Shown here piece by piece: positions 12,320 through 25,002 of a DNA stretch of 64,000 nt. The notes below the pieces were generated by a model. The model had not been told where the DNA came from and did no database searches. It saw nothing but the letters and a program-made list of their open reading frames with translations. The stretch covers positions 59,706,924 through 59,770,923 of the forward strand of contig NC_092225.1 in assembly GCF_036320965.1 (NCBI RefSeq), in the 5' to 3' direction. This DNA comes from Panulirus ornatus. Lineage: Eukaryota > Arthropoda > Malacostraca > Decapoda > Palinuridae. A program made the position numbers and the translations under genes. The stretch's first letter is position 1. Each line of letters begins with the position of its first letter.

Positions 12320-12716
12320 AGCGTCTGGGGTAAACCATGGAAAGTTCTGTGGGGCCTGGATGTGGGAAAGGGAGCTGTAGTTTCGGGCATTATTACATGA
12401 CAGCTAGAGACTGAGTGTGAGTGGGGCTTTGTTGTCTTTTCCAAGCGCTACCTCGCACACATGAGGGGGGAGGGGGATGTTATTCCATGTGTGGCGAGAT
12501 GGCGATGGGAATAAATAAAGGCAGGCAGTATGAATTATGTACATGTGTATATATGTGTGTGTATATATATGTGTACATTGAGATGTATAGGTATGTATAT
12601 TTGCGTGTGTGGACGTGTATGTATATACATGTGTATGGGGGTGGGTTGGGCCATTTCTTACGTCTGTTTCCTTGCGCTACCTCGCAAACGCGGGAGACAG
12701 CGACAAAGCAAAAAAA
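12320..12716 (+). mobile_element. LINE-A 3' tail, locus 1
   Basis: The non-coding tail follows the ORF stop. It carries 'catgacagctagagactgag', a first 'gcgctacctcgc' block near 12443, a GT/AT-rich middle and the terminal hairpin at 12675-12702. It ends in an A-rich run and then (AT)n. The same tail is seen at 18.3, 19.0, 20.1, 20.7 and 49.7-50.0 kb. Confidence 0.8.
12675..12702 (+). other. terminal stem-loop of LINE-A
   Basis: The outer stem is CGCT/AGCG, with an inner stem CC/GG plus CGC/GCG and one bulged base. The same hairpin ends SINE-C copies (for example 101-128, 20559-20586, 20824-20851) and LINE-A tails at 20739-20766 and 49976-50003. By analogy with stringent LINE/SINE pairs it could be the RT recognition site. 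That role is inferred. Confidence 0.6.
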
Positions 12717-12722
12717 AAAAAG

Positions 12723-13879
<1,157 letters not shown>

Positions 13880-13880
<1 letters not shown>

Positions 13881-13962
13881 TGTAAGTTCCCTGACGATGT
13901 GATCATTACACGAAAGTGTACTTGGAAACTTTTCGTCTTTCATTTTCCTAGTGGTTACCAGC
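13880..13962 (+). mobile_element. Penelope-type terminal repeat fragment
   Basis: This plus-strand copy contains a hammerhead-like motif at 13887-13927 and the downstream 'cttttcgtctttcattttcc' block. It ends at the (AT)n tract. Confidence 0.6.
13887..13927 (+). ncRNA. hammerhead-ribozyme-like motif (PLE-associated)
   Basis: Stem I is UUCC (13887-13890) with GGAA (13924-13927). The core is CUGACGA (13891-13897) and GAAA (13912-13915). Stem II is UGUGA/UUACA with a UCA loop, and the stem III strand is GUGUAC. Compared with 701-741 and 14120-14160, one stem I pair changed from C-G to U-A with pairing kept, and the free core position changed from U to C. That is the pattern expected for a hammerhead. 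Activity is untested. Confidence 0.62.

Positions 13963-14047
<85 letters not shown>
13963..14047. repeat. (AT)n microsatellite
   Basis: About 42 units directly after the Penelope-type repeat. Confidence 0.97.
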
Positions 14048-14050
<3 letters not shown>

Positions 14051-14080
14051 AAGGATCACAATTTTGCGCGTGATCAAGAT

Positions 14081-14300
14081 ATTCCTATGAGTCCACGGGC
14101 AAAATGAAACACGAAAAGTTCCCAAGTGCACTTTCGTGTAATAATCACATCATCAGGGGAGACACAAGAGAGAAATATAACAGTCAGTTGATATACATCG
14201 AAGAGACGAAGCTAGGACGCCATTTGGTAAACATGTGATTCAATTACACGAAAGTGCACTTGGGAACTTTTCGTGTTTCATTTTCCCCGTGGACTCATAG

Positions 14301-14304
<4 letters not shown>
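14081..14304. repeat. inverted Penelope-type repeats, 62-bp arms
   Basis: Arms 14081-14142 and 14243-14304 are reverse complements with few mismatches, separated by 100 bp. The left arm side holds a full hammerhead-like motif (14120-14160, minus). The right arm keeps only the GAAA side. Confidence 0.85.
14120..14160 (-). ncRNA. hammerhead-ribozyme-like motif (PLE-associated)
   Basis: It is identical in layout to 701-741: minus-strand stem I UCCC/GGGA, core CUGAUGA and GAAA, stem II UGUGA/UUACA, stem III palindrome GUGCAC. Confidence 0.6.
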
Positions 14305-14383
<79 letters not shown>

Positions 14384-14389
14384 TATAAT
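14303..14389. repeat. (AT)n microsatellite
   Basis: It starts right after 'cataggaa' at the end of the Penelope-type repeat. Confidence 0.97.
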
Positions 14390-14995
14390 ATGCTTAAAGA
14401 CTATTCCACACATACGAATAGTGTGCAGAGACATGCAGAAGATATTCCACCTTGAATTTGCGTTAATGCTTTTAAATTAATGATTGCTCTTGAGTGCTAT
14501 GTAATTCATTCCTTACATATAATTGCCATTGACGCTCTTAGAAGTATCTGATGAAGAATTCTTGCTATGTAGAAAATTTCTTTTGTGTGAGAATGTGTCA
14601 GGGGATAGTGTCAACCGCTTTCTTAATGTGTGTTGCCACTAATACTGTGCGGGACGGGGGCTGTGGTTGCTCGAAGCCATCCGAGAATCCTAAGAGATTG
14701 GCACATTGTCCCTCATTAAATCTTAAGTTCATGAGACTATCAGCTGAACCCCTGACGTCATCTCTTCGAGTGATGAACGATGCCAAGCTTATACCAGAAC
14801 AATTTAGCCAAAGATTACAAAATCCGGTGCTCTATATATTGTGCAAGGATATGCTTATTAATTTTCTAGTTAATTGGAGATGAGTGGCTGGAGCCGTCAA
14901 TCTGATCCGTAATGAGCACCTTCGTCTCGGGTATTTTGATATAGATTATTATAATGATGGGGGGAGCGATCAGTCTCGCCATCTGGAAGGGCGCG
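14390..14995. other. stretch without a supported gene
   Basis: A 110-codon frame at 14551-14883 has no recognised domain. Confidence 0.35.
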
Positions 14996-15002
14996 TGTGT
15001 GT

Positions 15003-15065
<63 letters not shown>
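14996..15065. repeat. (GT)n microsatellite
   Basis: About 35 GT units with one 'ta' near 15007. Confidence 0.97.
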
Positions 15066-15068
<3 letters not shown>

Positions 15069-15309
15069 CGCCAACTCTCAATTTCATATTTCCGTCATAT
15101 TTCCAGAGCAATCAACATTTACGTCATCTGTATTACGCTGGCTTTACCTACTCACTACGTTACCTCTGAAGAGATGTTACGTTAAGTTCTTCTGGAGGTT
15201 TTCTTGACCAGATTCCCGTTTTCCCTGGTCTAAAGTCCTTTCAAAATTAGACAAAATAGATTTAAACGCACTTAAACTGCGACCACCAAAGGATTTTTCG
15301 TGTTCATTA

Positions 15310-16696
15310 ATTTTCTCATCTCCTAATCCTCAAGCGCAGGTACAGAGGCAGGATTTCCTTCATGTCTTCATAACTCGCTTTATTCAGCTCTGATAACATT
15401 CTTGTTGTGATTCCTTGGAGTCTCTCCAGCAGTCCATGGTATGACACCAACATTCTGGAAGCATATTCGAGCCTGGGTTGAAAACCAACTTTACTGGAAA
15501 CTCGGTCGACCACAACAAGCAGAAACATTCGAGCCTGGGTCGAACGACAGCAATCCGAAACATATTCGAGCCTGGTTCGAACACCAACATTCTGAATCAC
15601 ATTCAAGCCTGGGTCGGCTGCATAAATCATCTCACGCGTCTCACTTTCCCCGTATTTGAAGACAATTTGTACAGCGATCAAAATAAAGCCTGCTCCTTCC
15701 ATGATTCTACTCAATTACATTTTTCGATACTGAGTTAGGCATAACAATCAACTCCATGATCCCTGCTACAAACTTAATCTTGCATCATGTTTCCTGTAAT
15801 ATGGTGGTGAAAGCGTCTGGTTTCTTTCCACCCTCCACCATCCTGGTTACATAAAATTTGTACATGTAACATTATATCAGATATTTGTCACACTGCTGTT
15901 GCATTTGCCTTTTGGTTCTCTGCAACAGACTGCAGCTTTCCCTTTAACCCTCTATATCCTTCACAAGTTGGCATCGTCAGCAAACATATTTAGGTATGAA
16001 TTCATTTCAACCGGCAAGTCACTGACATTAATCAGAAATAGCTGTGGCCTCAGCATTCAGCCCTGAGGCACGCCACACGTTATCCTCTCCCAGCTTGAGA
16101 AGGGGATCCCCCGACATGTGTTGTTCTCTGGTCTCGCTAACTTAGATAGCTATCAGCTCATCTTAAGCGACCCTCCTCTGACACCAGCCTGGATTTCTCC
16201 AGCTTCCTTATCAATCCCCAGCGGCAGCCAGTGTCAGAGACCTTTGGACAGTATAAGAATATTCAAACCGTCTTTTGTTTCTTTGAGATATTTAGCCTAG
16301 TCGCTCGTAAGGACCCAAGAGACTTGTCGTTCATGAGCTCTCCTTTAAGAATAAGTTCCTTTTTATCACTTGAAGTATTTATTCGCGACAATAAATCCCA
16401 TAATTGTTTCCTGATTATCTTTTTTTTTTCCTCCAACATCCTGTTGACCACACTCGTTAGCGGCGCCAGTCCGTGGTTCGTGGCCTCCTACCTCCCTGTC
16501 AACCTCTTGCAAATATCGGCATTTCATCATCTCAAACTCCTACTGAGCTGGAGCTCAGTACAACTGCAGATCTTGAAATAACAACCCTGGCGGTTTCCTT
16601 TGGGTCTCGTCACATTCCCGAAGGTACAAATGGGGAGATGCCAGTCTGGTTCTTAGGCCATGTGGGGTTCCAGGTCTTCTATGAGCCTCCTTACTG

Positions 16697-16700
<4 letters not shown>
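15310..16700 (-). pseudogene. LINE-B (CR1/jockey-like) reverse transcriptase, eroded
   Basis: Read on the minus strand from 16700 down, non-LTR RT landmarks appear in the right order. A fingers-region block reads APLTSVVNRMLE and IIRKQLWDLLS (about 16470-16400). Motif B reads CGVPQG then a stop, then LFLINVSDLP (about 16080-16030). Motif C reads LNMFADDANL (about 16000-15970). The thumb/C-terminal side reads QPRLEYASRML and LLERLQGITTRMLSELN (about 15480-15380). The DD pair is kept, but stops and frameshifts break the ORF, so it is inactive. Around 15460-15620 the RPxLEY segment is tandemly duplicated. The family is inferred from these motifs. Confidence 0.75.

Positions 16701-16751
<51 letters not shown>
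16700..16751. repeat. (GT)n microsatellite
   Basis: It separates two minus-strand LINE-B fragments. Confidence 0.96.
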
Positions 16752-16752
<1 letters not shown>

Positions 16753-16764
16753 TGTGTATTGTGT

Positions 16765-17340
16765 ATGTACCTAGTTGCACCGTCCGTGCAGGGAGTCACA
16801 TCTCTTACTCTATCTCTACAGTCATAAAACTTCTTTCTATTTCCTTATGTTATCTGCAATAAATGTTGCTTCATTTATCTTGTTTCATCACTATACATGC
16901 ATCTCTTTGTATGATGTTTTGTTAGAATCTGCTGCTTAATATCATGTTAAGTTCTCTGGAAGTTCTATACAAACATCTCTGAAAAACTGTTCACTGTCTA
17001 AGTCATGAATCTATATCCAAGAAATCTAAAGGCTGTGATCAGGTCACCCCCTCACTATTCTCTTTTGCATGATGGGCAAATCTACGCCTTCTACTCTTTC
17101 CCTGTAACTGTACTCTTTCCCTATTTACTTTGCTCTTCTCTGGATCCCTCTCTCGGCTCTCTGCGCTTTTTAAGCCCACTGACGAAAGATGAGAAGCATC
17201 TTCTAGCTTTGGCCTTATCTATGATACTATTAGCCTTGCTGAATAATTCCTTATCCACGAACCTGAGTGTAATTCTATTACATGCTAGTAGACAGTCTTC
17301 TTATCGCTTTTACAATGGGACTCTGGCTACAGGTCAAAGA
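16765..17340 (-). pseudogene. LINE-B C-terminal fragment (minus)
   Basis: The minus strand encodes VDLPIMQKRIVRGDLITAFRFL at about 17090-17025. This matches the 'RRVxGDLITTFKxL' block found near the C terminus of CR1/jockey-like ORF2 and in the plus-strand copies at 44.66 and 54.65 kb. Downstream (minus) the frame carries many stops. It is a separate or displaced piece from the 15.3-16.7 kb RT, because its C-terminal block lies upstream of that RT in the minus sense. Confidence 0.6.
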
Positions 17341-17584
17341 ACACAGTCGACTACCAGGTGCCTCTCACACAAAGATTGGTGTAGATGATGATCATATGGA
17401 GACCATCATCCACTGTGGTCTGTACTGCATTATCTTACACTTGCTCGGGTTCAACTTCAAGCTCAGAGTTGTCACTTGGGCACGGAAGCTCTCGATCAGC
17501 CAATCCCTATGCGTAAAACACCACTGCCCCTTGGTATGTTCAAGTCCAAAGCCAAGTACGATTTCCCAACGTTAGCTGAGACGT

Positions 17585-17705
17585 CCCTGAATGCAGGGAT
17601 GAGTTATGAACCGCCTGCCGCGACAAGGATTCGAACCTATCCGCTCGATCCCAGACGGCCTGTGAACTGTAACACGGTCAGCAACGCTACGCTACAAAGG
17701 TCCGT
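17585..17705 (-). mobile_element. tRNA-derived SINE head
   Basis: The minus strand carries an exact B-box consensus GGTTCGAATCC (17627-17637). Upstream lies a tRNA-like 5' part with an A-box-like GTAGCGTAGCGTTGCTGACC. The spacing is longer than in a normal tRNA, and no clean cloverleaf forms. Confidence 0.6.
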
Positions 17706-18200
17706 ACAAAATATCTGTGTGACTGGGACCTGGAGGGCATCCTAACACGTTGGCTGCATTGCACGAGCTAGAGGTAACCTGGGTCTACGCCTCATCGACC
17801 ATCTGGGCATCATCCTCACTCTAGATGATACGAGACAACGCACCCCTACCATGACGTCAGGTACGGACGAACGGCGCCTACAATAGCTGCAGGAAGCTGT
17901 CCACTTACGTGAGAGAGCTCCAATCACCAATATATAGTCATGGTGGCCACACGTTCACCCTGCCTCAGCTACTGAGTGTAGCGCAGTTCTGAAAGTGCAT
18001 GAACCCTTGATGGCCGGAGTCCAGGGGCTATATGATAATCATATACATATATCTTTAACATGTACAGGACACATGGAAGAGATGACAATGATTTACCTCT
18101 GGGGCGCCGAGCAGTCGAAGCCTGGTCCTACCGCCTGGCTGGCCGATATGCTAACCAATGGACCACTAAGCCAAGGGGTAGCACTGGGTTTCGAAACCTT

Positions 18201-18202
<2 letters not shown>

Positions 18203-18250
<48 letters not shown>

Positions 18251-18261
18251 TGTATATATAA
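18203..18261. repeat. (AT)n microsatellite
   Basis: It abuts the 3' end (minus sense) of a LINE-A tail. Confidence 0.96.
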
Positions 18262-18520
18262 TTTTTTTCTTGTAATACTTAGTCACTGTCTCCCGCGTAA
18301 GCGAGATAGCGCAAGGAAACACGAAAAAATGGCCCAACACACCTACATACACATGTATATACATAAACGCTCACATATGCACATATACATACCTATACAT
18401 TTCAACGTATACGTACATATACATAGACAGACATATGCATATACACACAAGTACATATACTTGCTGCCTTCATCCATTCTCGTCGCCACCCCGCCATACA
18501 TGAAATGGCACACCCACTGA
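18262..18520 (-). mobile_element. LINE-A 3' tail fragment
   Basis: The reverse complement shows the terminal hairpin (near 18285-18311) and the GT/AT-rich middle that ends in a 'gaatggatgaaggcagcaag'-type block. No ORF is attached. Confidence 0.75.
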
Positions 18521-18816
18521 AACAGATAAATACATCCCAATTTATGTAAGTTAATCAAACTGATGGAAACAAGCAAAGATGTATCGCTTATCTTCTAACA
18601 GCCTTAAACATCAAACCAGCGATAATTACGTGTAATTACCTGGCTCTCTCGTGCTTCATTATAAGTGTTAAATCTAGATATATTGAGCCTCCCATTACGT
18701 CCTGCATGGATATGCTTTCGCATCTTTATGAGTTACTACCCACTTAAGACACTAGTGGCTTAATGGGCTGGACGAGTAAGGTTTCTGCCCTCATAGATTT
18801 AGCTCTTCTATTTACC

Positions 18817-19320
<504 letters not shown>

Positions 19321-19344
19321 ATCATGAAATATATATGAAATAAG

Positions 19345-20035
19345 AGCAAGGTTATTAGATAAAGTAGGGTTGAGGGACAAGTCAATTGGGAGGTAAGTTT
19401 GAATGGAGAAAAACTGGAGGAAGTGAAGTGTTTTAGATATCTGGGATTGGATTTGGCAGCGGATGGAACCATGGAAGCAGAAGTGAATCATAGGGTGGGG
19501 GAGGGGGCGGAAGTTCTGGGAGCCTTGAAGAATGAGTGGAAGTCGAGAACGTTATCTTGGAAAGCAAAAATGGGTATGTTTGAAGGAATAGTGGTTCCAA
19601 CAATATTATATGGTTGCGAGGCGTAGGCTATAGATAGAGTTGTGCGGAGGAGGGTGGATGTGTTGGAAATGAGATGTTTGAGGACAATATGTGGTGTGAG
19701 GTGGTTTGATCGAGTACGTAATGAAAGGGTAAGAGAGACGTGTGGTAATAAAAAGAGTGTGGTTGAGAGAGCAGAAGAGGGTATTTTGAAATGGTTTGGT
19801 CACATGGAGAGAATGAGTGAGGAAAGATTGACCAAGAGGATATATGTGTCAGAGGTGGAGGGGTCGAGAAGTAGGAGACCAAATTGGAGGTGGAAAGATG
19901 GAGTGAAAAAGATTTTGAGCGATCGGGGCCTGAACATGCAGGAGGGTGAAAGGCGTGCAAGGAATAGAGTGAATTGGAACGACTGGTATACCGGGGTCGA
20001 CGTGCTGTTAATGAATTGAACCAGGGCATGTGAAG
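19345..20035 (+). pseudogene. LINE-A ORF2 fragment, locus 2
   Basis: One frame runs from about 19345. It shows SRVEGQVNWEVSLNGEKLEE, then CFRYLGLDLAADGTMEAEV, LGALKNEW, MGMFEGIVVPTILYGCEA, a stop at 19624-19626, and in the same frame RCLRTICGVRWFDRV, ILKWFGHMERMSEERLT and PNWRWKDGVKKILSDRGLNM. These are the thumb/connection and C-terminal parts of a non-LTR RT ORF. An early stop near 19360, the 19624 stop and a frameshift near 19983 inactivate it. The catalytic FADD region is absent. Confidence 0.85.
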
Positions 20036-20283
20036 CGTCTGAGGTAAACCATGGAAAGTTTTGTGGGGCCTGGATGTAGAAAGGGAGCTGTGGTTTCGGT
20101 GCATTATACATGACAGCTAAAGACTGGGTGTGAACGAATGTAGCCTTTGTCGTCTTTTCCTAGCGCTACCTTGCGCGCATGCGGGGGGAGGGGGCTGTCA
20201 TTTTGTGGCGAGGTGGCAACAAAAATGAATAAAGGCAGCAAGTATGATTTATGTACATGTGTGTATATGTATATGTCTGTGCA

Positions 20284-20287
<4 letters not shown>
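20036..20287 (+). mobile_element. LINE-A 3' tail, locus 2
   Basis: It continues from the ORF into 'catgacagctaaagactggg', a 'gcgctaccttgcgcgcatgc' block and a GT-rich middle. It is cut by (AT)n before the terminal hairpin. Confidence 0.8.

Positions 20288-20366
<79 letters not shown>
20288..20366. repeat. (AT)n microsatellite
   Basis: It bridges LINE-A locus 2 and a SINE-C copy. Confidence 0.97.
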
Positions 20367-20783
<417 letters not shown>

Positions 20784-20865
20784 GTGAGGATATTCCCTCA
20801 AAGGCCCAGTCCTCTGTTCTTAACGCTACCTCGCTATCGCGGGAAATGGCGAATAGTATGAAAAA

Positions 20866-20873
<8 letters not shown>
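20784..20873 (+). mobile_element. SINE-C 3' fragment
   Basis: It matches the last 90 bp or so of SINE-C from 'ggtgaggatattccctc' and includes the hairpin at 20824-20851. An A-run leads into (AT)n. Confidence 0.7.
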
Positions 20874-20924
<51 letters not shown>

Positions 20925-20928
20925 TATC
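20874..20928. repeat. (AT)n microsatellite
   Basis: It lies between two SINE-C copies. Confidence 0.97.
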
Positions 20929-21151
20929 CCTGGGAAGAGGGGAGAAAGAATACTTCCCACGTATTTCTTGCGTGTTGTGGAAGGCGACTAAAGGGGGAGG
21001 GAGCGGGGGGCTGGAAATCCTCCCCTTCAGTCTTTGCTTTTCCAAAAGTGGGAAAAGAGAAGGAGGCCAACTGAGGATTTTCTAAGGCTCAGTCCTCTGT
21101 TCTTAATGCTACCTTGCCAATGCGGGAAATGGCGAATATGTATAAAAAATA

Positions 21152-21156
<5 letters not shown>
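20929..21156 (+). mobile_element. SINE-C-like element
   Basis: It matches 20367-20597 end to end, with a degenerate terminal hairpin near 21107-21135. Confidence 0.7.

Positions 21157-21157
<1 letters not shown>

Positions 21158-21235
<78 letters not shown>
21158..21235. repeat. (AT)n microsatellite
   Basis: About 39 units after the SINE-C tail. Confidence 0.97.
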
Positions 21236-21238
<3 letters not shown>

Positions 21239-21239
21239 T

Positions 21240-21725
21240 CATTTTCCCTACACTGTTCTTTATCACTACGTACGTGTCCTTTCCGACTCCTGTGTTTTCC
21301 TCTTCTGCCATTACTATTCCTTCTTTTTTCAATTATCATTATTCCACTTTTCGTTTTACAGTTGTCTTCACTTCCCTCGCCAGTTCTCTTCACTTCCCTC
21401 ACCAGTTCCTGTCCATTACTACTCCTCAGTCGACTCTCTTACCTCTATCTACTCACATCCTCCATCTATCTATCATGACCTTTCATCTGCCTTCGTCTCA
21501 TCTCTCGTTCTTGTTGCTCCTTCAAGATACATCCACCATTTTCCCAACCTTCATGCACATACTCATGCCGGCGGTAGTCAAGTCTTGACAGGACATGACA
21601 AAGGCGCAGTCATCTTCCCCCCTGATCCATCATGTTCTGTCGGTGAAGGAACACTGCCGACGAGATTCTTATCAGCTGGCTCGATGACTGGTATCACAGC
21701 TGTCGCTTCAGTCGAGGCCGACCCA
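21240..21725. other. pyrimidine-rich stretch without a supported gene
   Basis: T/C-rich sequence with loosely repeated 'cacttccctc' and 'ccagttctct' words. The 184-codon frame through this region starts in a SINE-C copy and microsatellite and has no domain. Confidence 0.4.
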
Positions 21726-21900
21726 AACCGATGCCGACCAGATCACCAGTCGACCGACCAAGTACCAACTGCGGTGATTCCTCAACGACCAAGCAAGTAC
21801 CAACTGCGGTGATTCCTCACCGACCGACCAAGTACCAACTGCAGTGATTCCTCACCGACCGACCAAGAACTAAGTGCAGTGAATCTTCACCGACCGAAGT
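21726..21900. repeat. minisatellite, about 3-4 diverged copies
   Basis: Repeated 'ccgaccaagtaccaactgc' plus 'ggtgattcctcaccga' blocks. Confidence 0.75.
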
Positions 21901-22780
21901 GCCTCAGGGTGATTCGTTCCTGACAAATCATCTCCCTTACGAGAGCCGCTGCCGACTGCATCATTGTCTACCGACCCAAACGGCGATTTGACAACTGCCA
22001 AATGAATTACCGACACAAAGGATTACTGTAGGTGAACACAGCGATGGTGAGTAAATCACTCCCTTCCCTCCCTCCGCAGTGGCCAAGAGAGGAGCTGCGG
22101 AATCAGATGATGTTTACTAGACTTCCCACAAAACCTACATAAGTTTACCATTATCCTCCTGAGTAATTTAGGATTAGATTTCATCACAAATGAGGTAATA
22201 GGTCCCCACCCAGCCTTGCTATCACCTCCATCACCACTCCATCACCAACCCCGACTTACGACAGGTCACATCAAGTTTACGTCAAGCTGCGTTCGGTGTT
22301 GAGTCGCCGCTTCTCTAGGCAGGAGGGTAGGTAGTGAGGAGTTGGTGGTTACGTCGACGGGGTAGAACCCACATGTCTGAGCTGAACCTCTTCCCTTCAT
22401 TAGCAATGGACGTCCCACGGGCGTGGTGTCCTTGGCTGAAGGACGTTGGGGCACTCATCAAGACTCCTCAGCCTGTGATTGGCACTAATGATAACCCAAG
22501 ATAACATGAAGGTCAATTATCATCATCTCCCATTTCCTTATTACATACATATTTTCTGCGATGTATAGACACGGTGACGTTCGAAGGGGTCGCTGCAGCA
22601 GCCGCGGGAGTAAATCACTACTTGGCTCCGGTGTGGCAGCAGGTTCTTATACATCTTGCAGGGTAAAGCCGGACAAAACAACAACAACAAAAAACAAGAG
22701 GAAATAATTATCTCCGTCGTATTTACGAGGGAGAATAATCCTCTTGCAGGTTACACGTGCCCCAAGGTCCAGGGAAGTTC
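21901..22780. other. stretch without a supported gene
   Basis: No recognised domain or repeat. Confidence 0.35.
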
Positions 22781-22784
22781 TGAG

Positions 22785-23095
22785 GTGTTTGGAAAACGTA
22801 CGTCCAGTACCATCGACACTGGATAACGTATATCATTTCTTACTGAAACCAGAAAACGTATACACTTTCCTACTGAGACCAGAAAATGTATGTACTTTTC
22901 TATCGAAACTAGAAACAGTATATACATTCTTAATGAAATCATAATCGTACATCCTTCCCTAATGAAACCAGAGAACGTATGTCCTTTCTTACTGAAACCA
23001 GAAAATATACATCCTTTAAATCTGAAACCAGAACCGTATGATTTCTCTTGTCGAGACAAGAAAACATACATCCTTTCCTATCAAAACCAAGAATA
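22785..23095. repeat. minisatellite, about 30-bp unit
   Basis: Diverged units of the type 'ttcttactgaaaccagaaaa' plus 'cgtatacact', roughly 10 copies. Confidence 0.8.
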
Positions 23096-23694
23096 ATAAA
23101 CATTATCAGTAATAACACACTAGATGTCGTATTCTATCATAAAGATCTAGTTTTCCCTGGAAAAAAAATACATTTGTACTGAACGAGGGAAATCTTTTAC
23201 TCATAATCGAGTCTTGAATTTTGGGGAAAAAGGACGTGAGGACCTGGAGGAAACACAGATTGGGGTAAGAAAAAAAAGAGTCAGTTTTATAAAACACGTC
23301 TCAGATGATCAGAGTGAGAAATGCCTTCACGCTGGGGGCCCGTGGTCATAGTGAGCACCAGAGCGATATGAAATTAATTGTGGCAACGATACAGCGGCCT
23401 GTCACTCTTTAATCACCACCCCGCAGGAGGCCTCCATCTCCCCAAGCCACACTCAGAATAATTTATTAATTAAATCCTATCTGCAGGCTGCACTCGAAGT
23501 GGGGTGGGTGAGTTGGGTGAGGAGGCCGGGTTATCTCTCTCCTCAAAACGGCAGGTCAGAATTCTCTCATGTCTTCCGCGATATCCCTCCATCCTTACCC
23601 TCAACGGTGACCATAAAGACGATGAAATAATGGCTCATACTTCGACGACCGATGGTGGAATGGTGGCTTTGGTCTTGTGTATTGTACGTGGGAG

Positions 23695-23758
23695 GGGGGG
23701 AGGGGAGGAGGAGGAGGAGGAGGAGGAGGAGGAGGAGGAGGAGGAGGAGGAGGAGGAA
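23695..23758. repeat. (GGA)n microsatellite
   Basis: About 20 GGA/GAG units. The poly-Glu and poly-Arg frames across it are artefacts. Confidence 0.95.
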
Positions 23759-23759
23759 G

Positions 23760-24990
23760 GAATTAGACAGACCTGTTGTTCGTCAAAGGCTTCCCTTCTT
23801 TACACACACACACACACCTCAGGGCCACAATAACCCAATAATCAACGCAGTTACATTTCCAGGGGCACGGCTGGAGACCTTGTCGAATTGCCCTTGCTCA
23901 GCCGACACTGAAGGTGGAGTCTGTGATGTGTCTGTGCTTTCCAAACTCCGCAAACACTGGCGTGACCTCTTTCAATCAACAGGCAGAGGTTGTGTCTTTT
24001 GTCTGTACGTGAACAGACAGAGGTATACACACCTTGTGTCTGTGAACGTGAGAAAAGGTGGAGGTAGTGTTATGTCTTTATCACAACAGACATAGACGAC
24101 TTTTATGTTGCATGTGTTTGAATCAACGTATGGAAGCTTCTCTATGTCTGTATGATCAGTGGCTTCATGTGGTGTCTTTATGAGGGAGTAGCAGATGAAG
24201 GTATTGTCTATGCCTGTGATGTCTGTCCTTGAGAAGAAGAGGTGGTATCTGTCTTTGTTTACTCTTGGGACGAGGCAGTGTCTATGCTCAGCATCTGGAA
24301 GCGGCGCTACATATTTAAAGTACGGTACAACTGTGCACCAGAACCTGCGTAAGGTGGTGTTGTCTGTACAGCTGGTCTGTGGAGCAGCCGAGGGAAGAAC
24401 TGGTGTGACCGCAGCATGAGGCAGTGACTGCGTCTGTGCCATCTGTACATATCCAGCAGCAGATGGCCTCGTCATCTCTGAATGGAGCTGCCAGTCTGTG
24501 AACCAACTGACCGAAGATCACATCACAGACGGAGAACCAACTGGCGGAAGTGAGGCTTGTCTCTGTACCTTCAACTGGAGGGGTGGGTGGCGAGGTGAGG
24601 GAGGGGATTGCAACAACAGACACAGGCTGTACGACTGGAGATGAGCTGGTGGGTGTGGAGAACACCTCCCAGCGCATCTGTGTTTAGGGAAGTCAGCTGA
24701 TGAAAAGTCCTGGTGCCATTGCGTGTTCAAGCGCTTTTGCCCCAGCCGCCGGCATCGAGCATTTGTTAATGAAGGGTCAGATTTACAGGCTCACTTATCT
24801 CTCATCAGTGATATTCATGATCAGAGGCGCCGCCGAGGGAACGGCCCGGGCCACTGTGATTGCGGAATCGTGCTAAGGGATCGCTAGGAGAGTGAGAGAG
24901 AGAGAGAGGAAAAAAAAGGATGGATCTGCATAGTGATTGCCGCGTGGGTGACGTCAGAGCCACCAGCTGGGCTTCAGCCTCTCTGACTCC
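23760..24990. other. stretch without a supported gene
   Basis: Loosely repeated 'gtctgt' words occur. Overlapping frames of 120-167 codons on the minus strand show no domain. Confidence 0.35.
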
Positions 24991-25002
24991 CATGGAGAGG
25001 AC

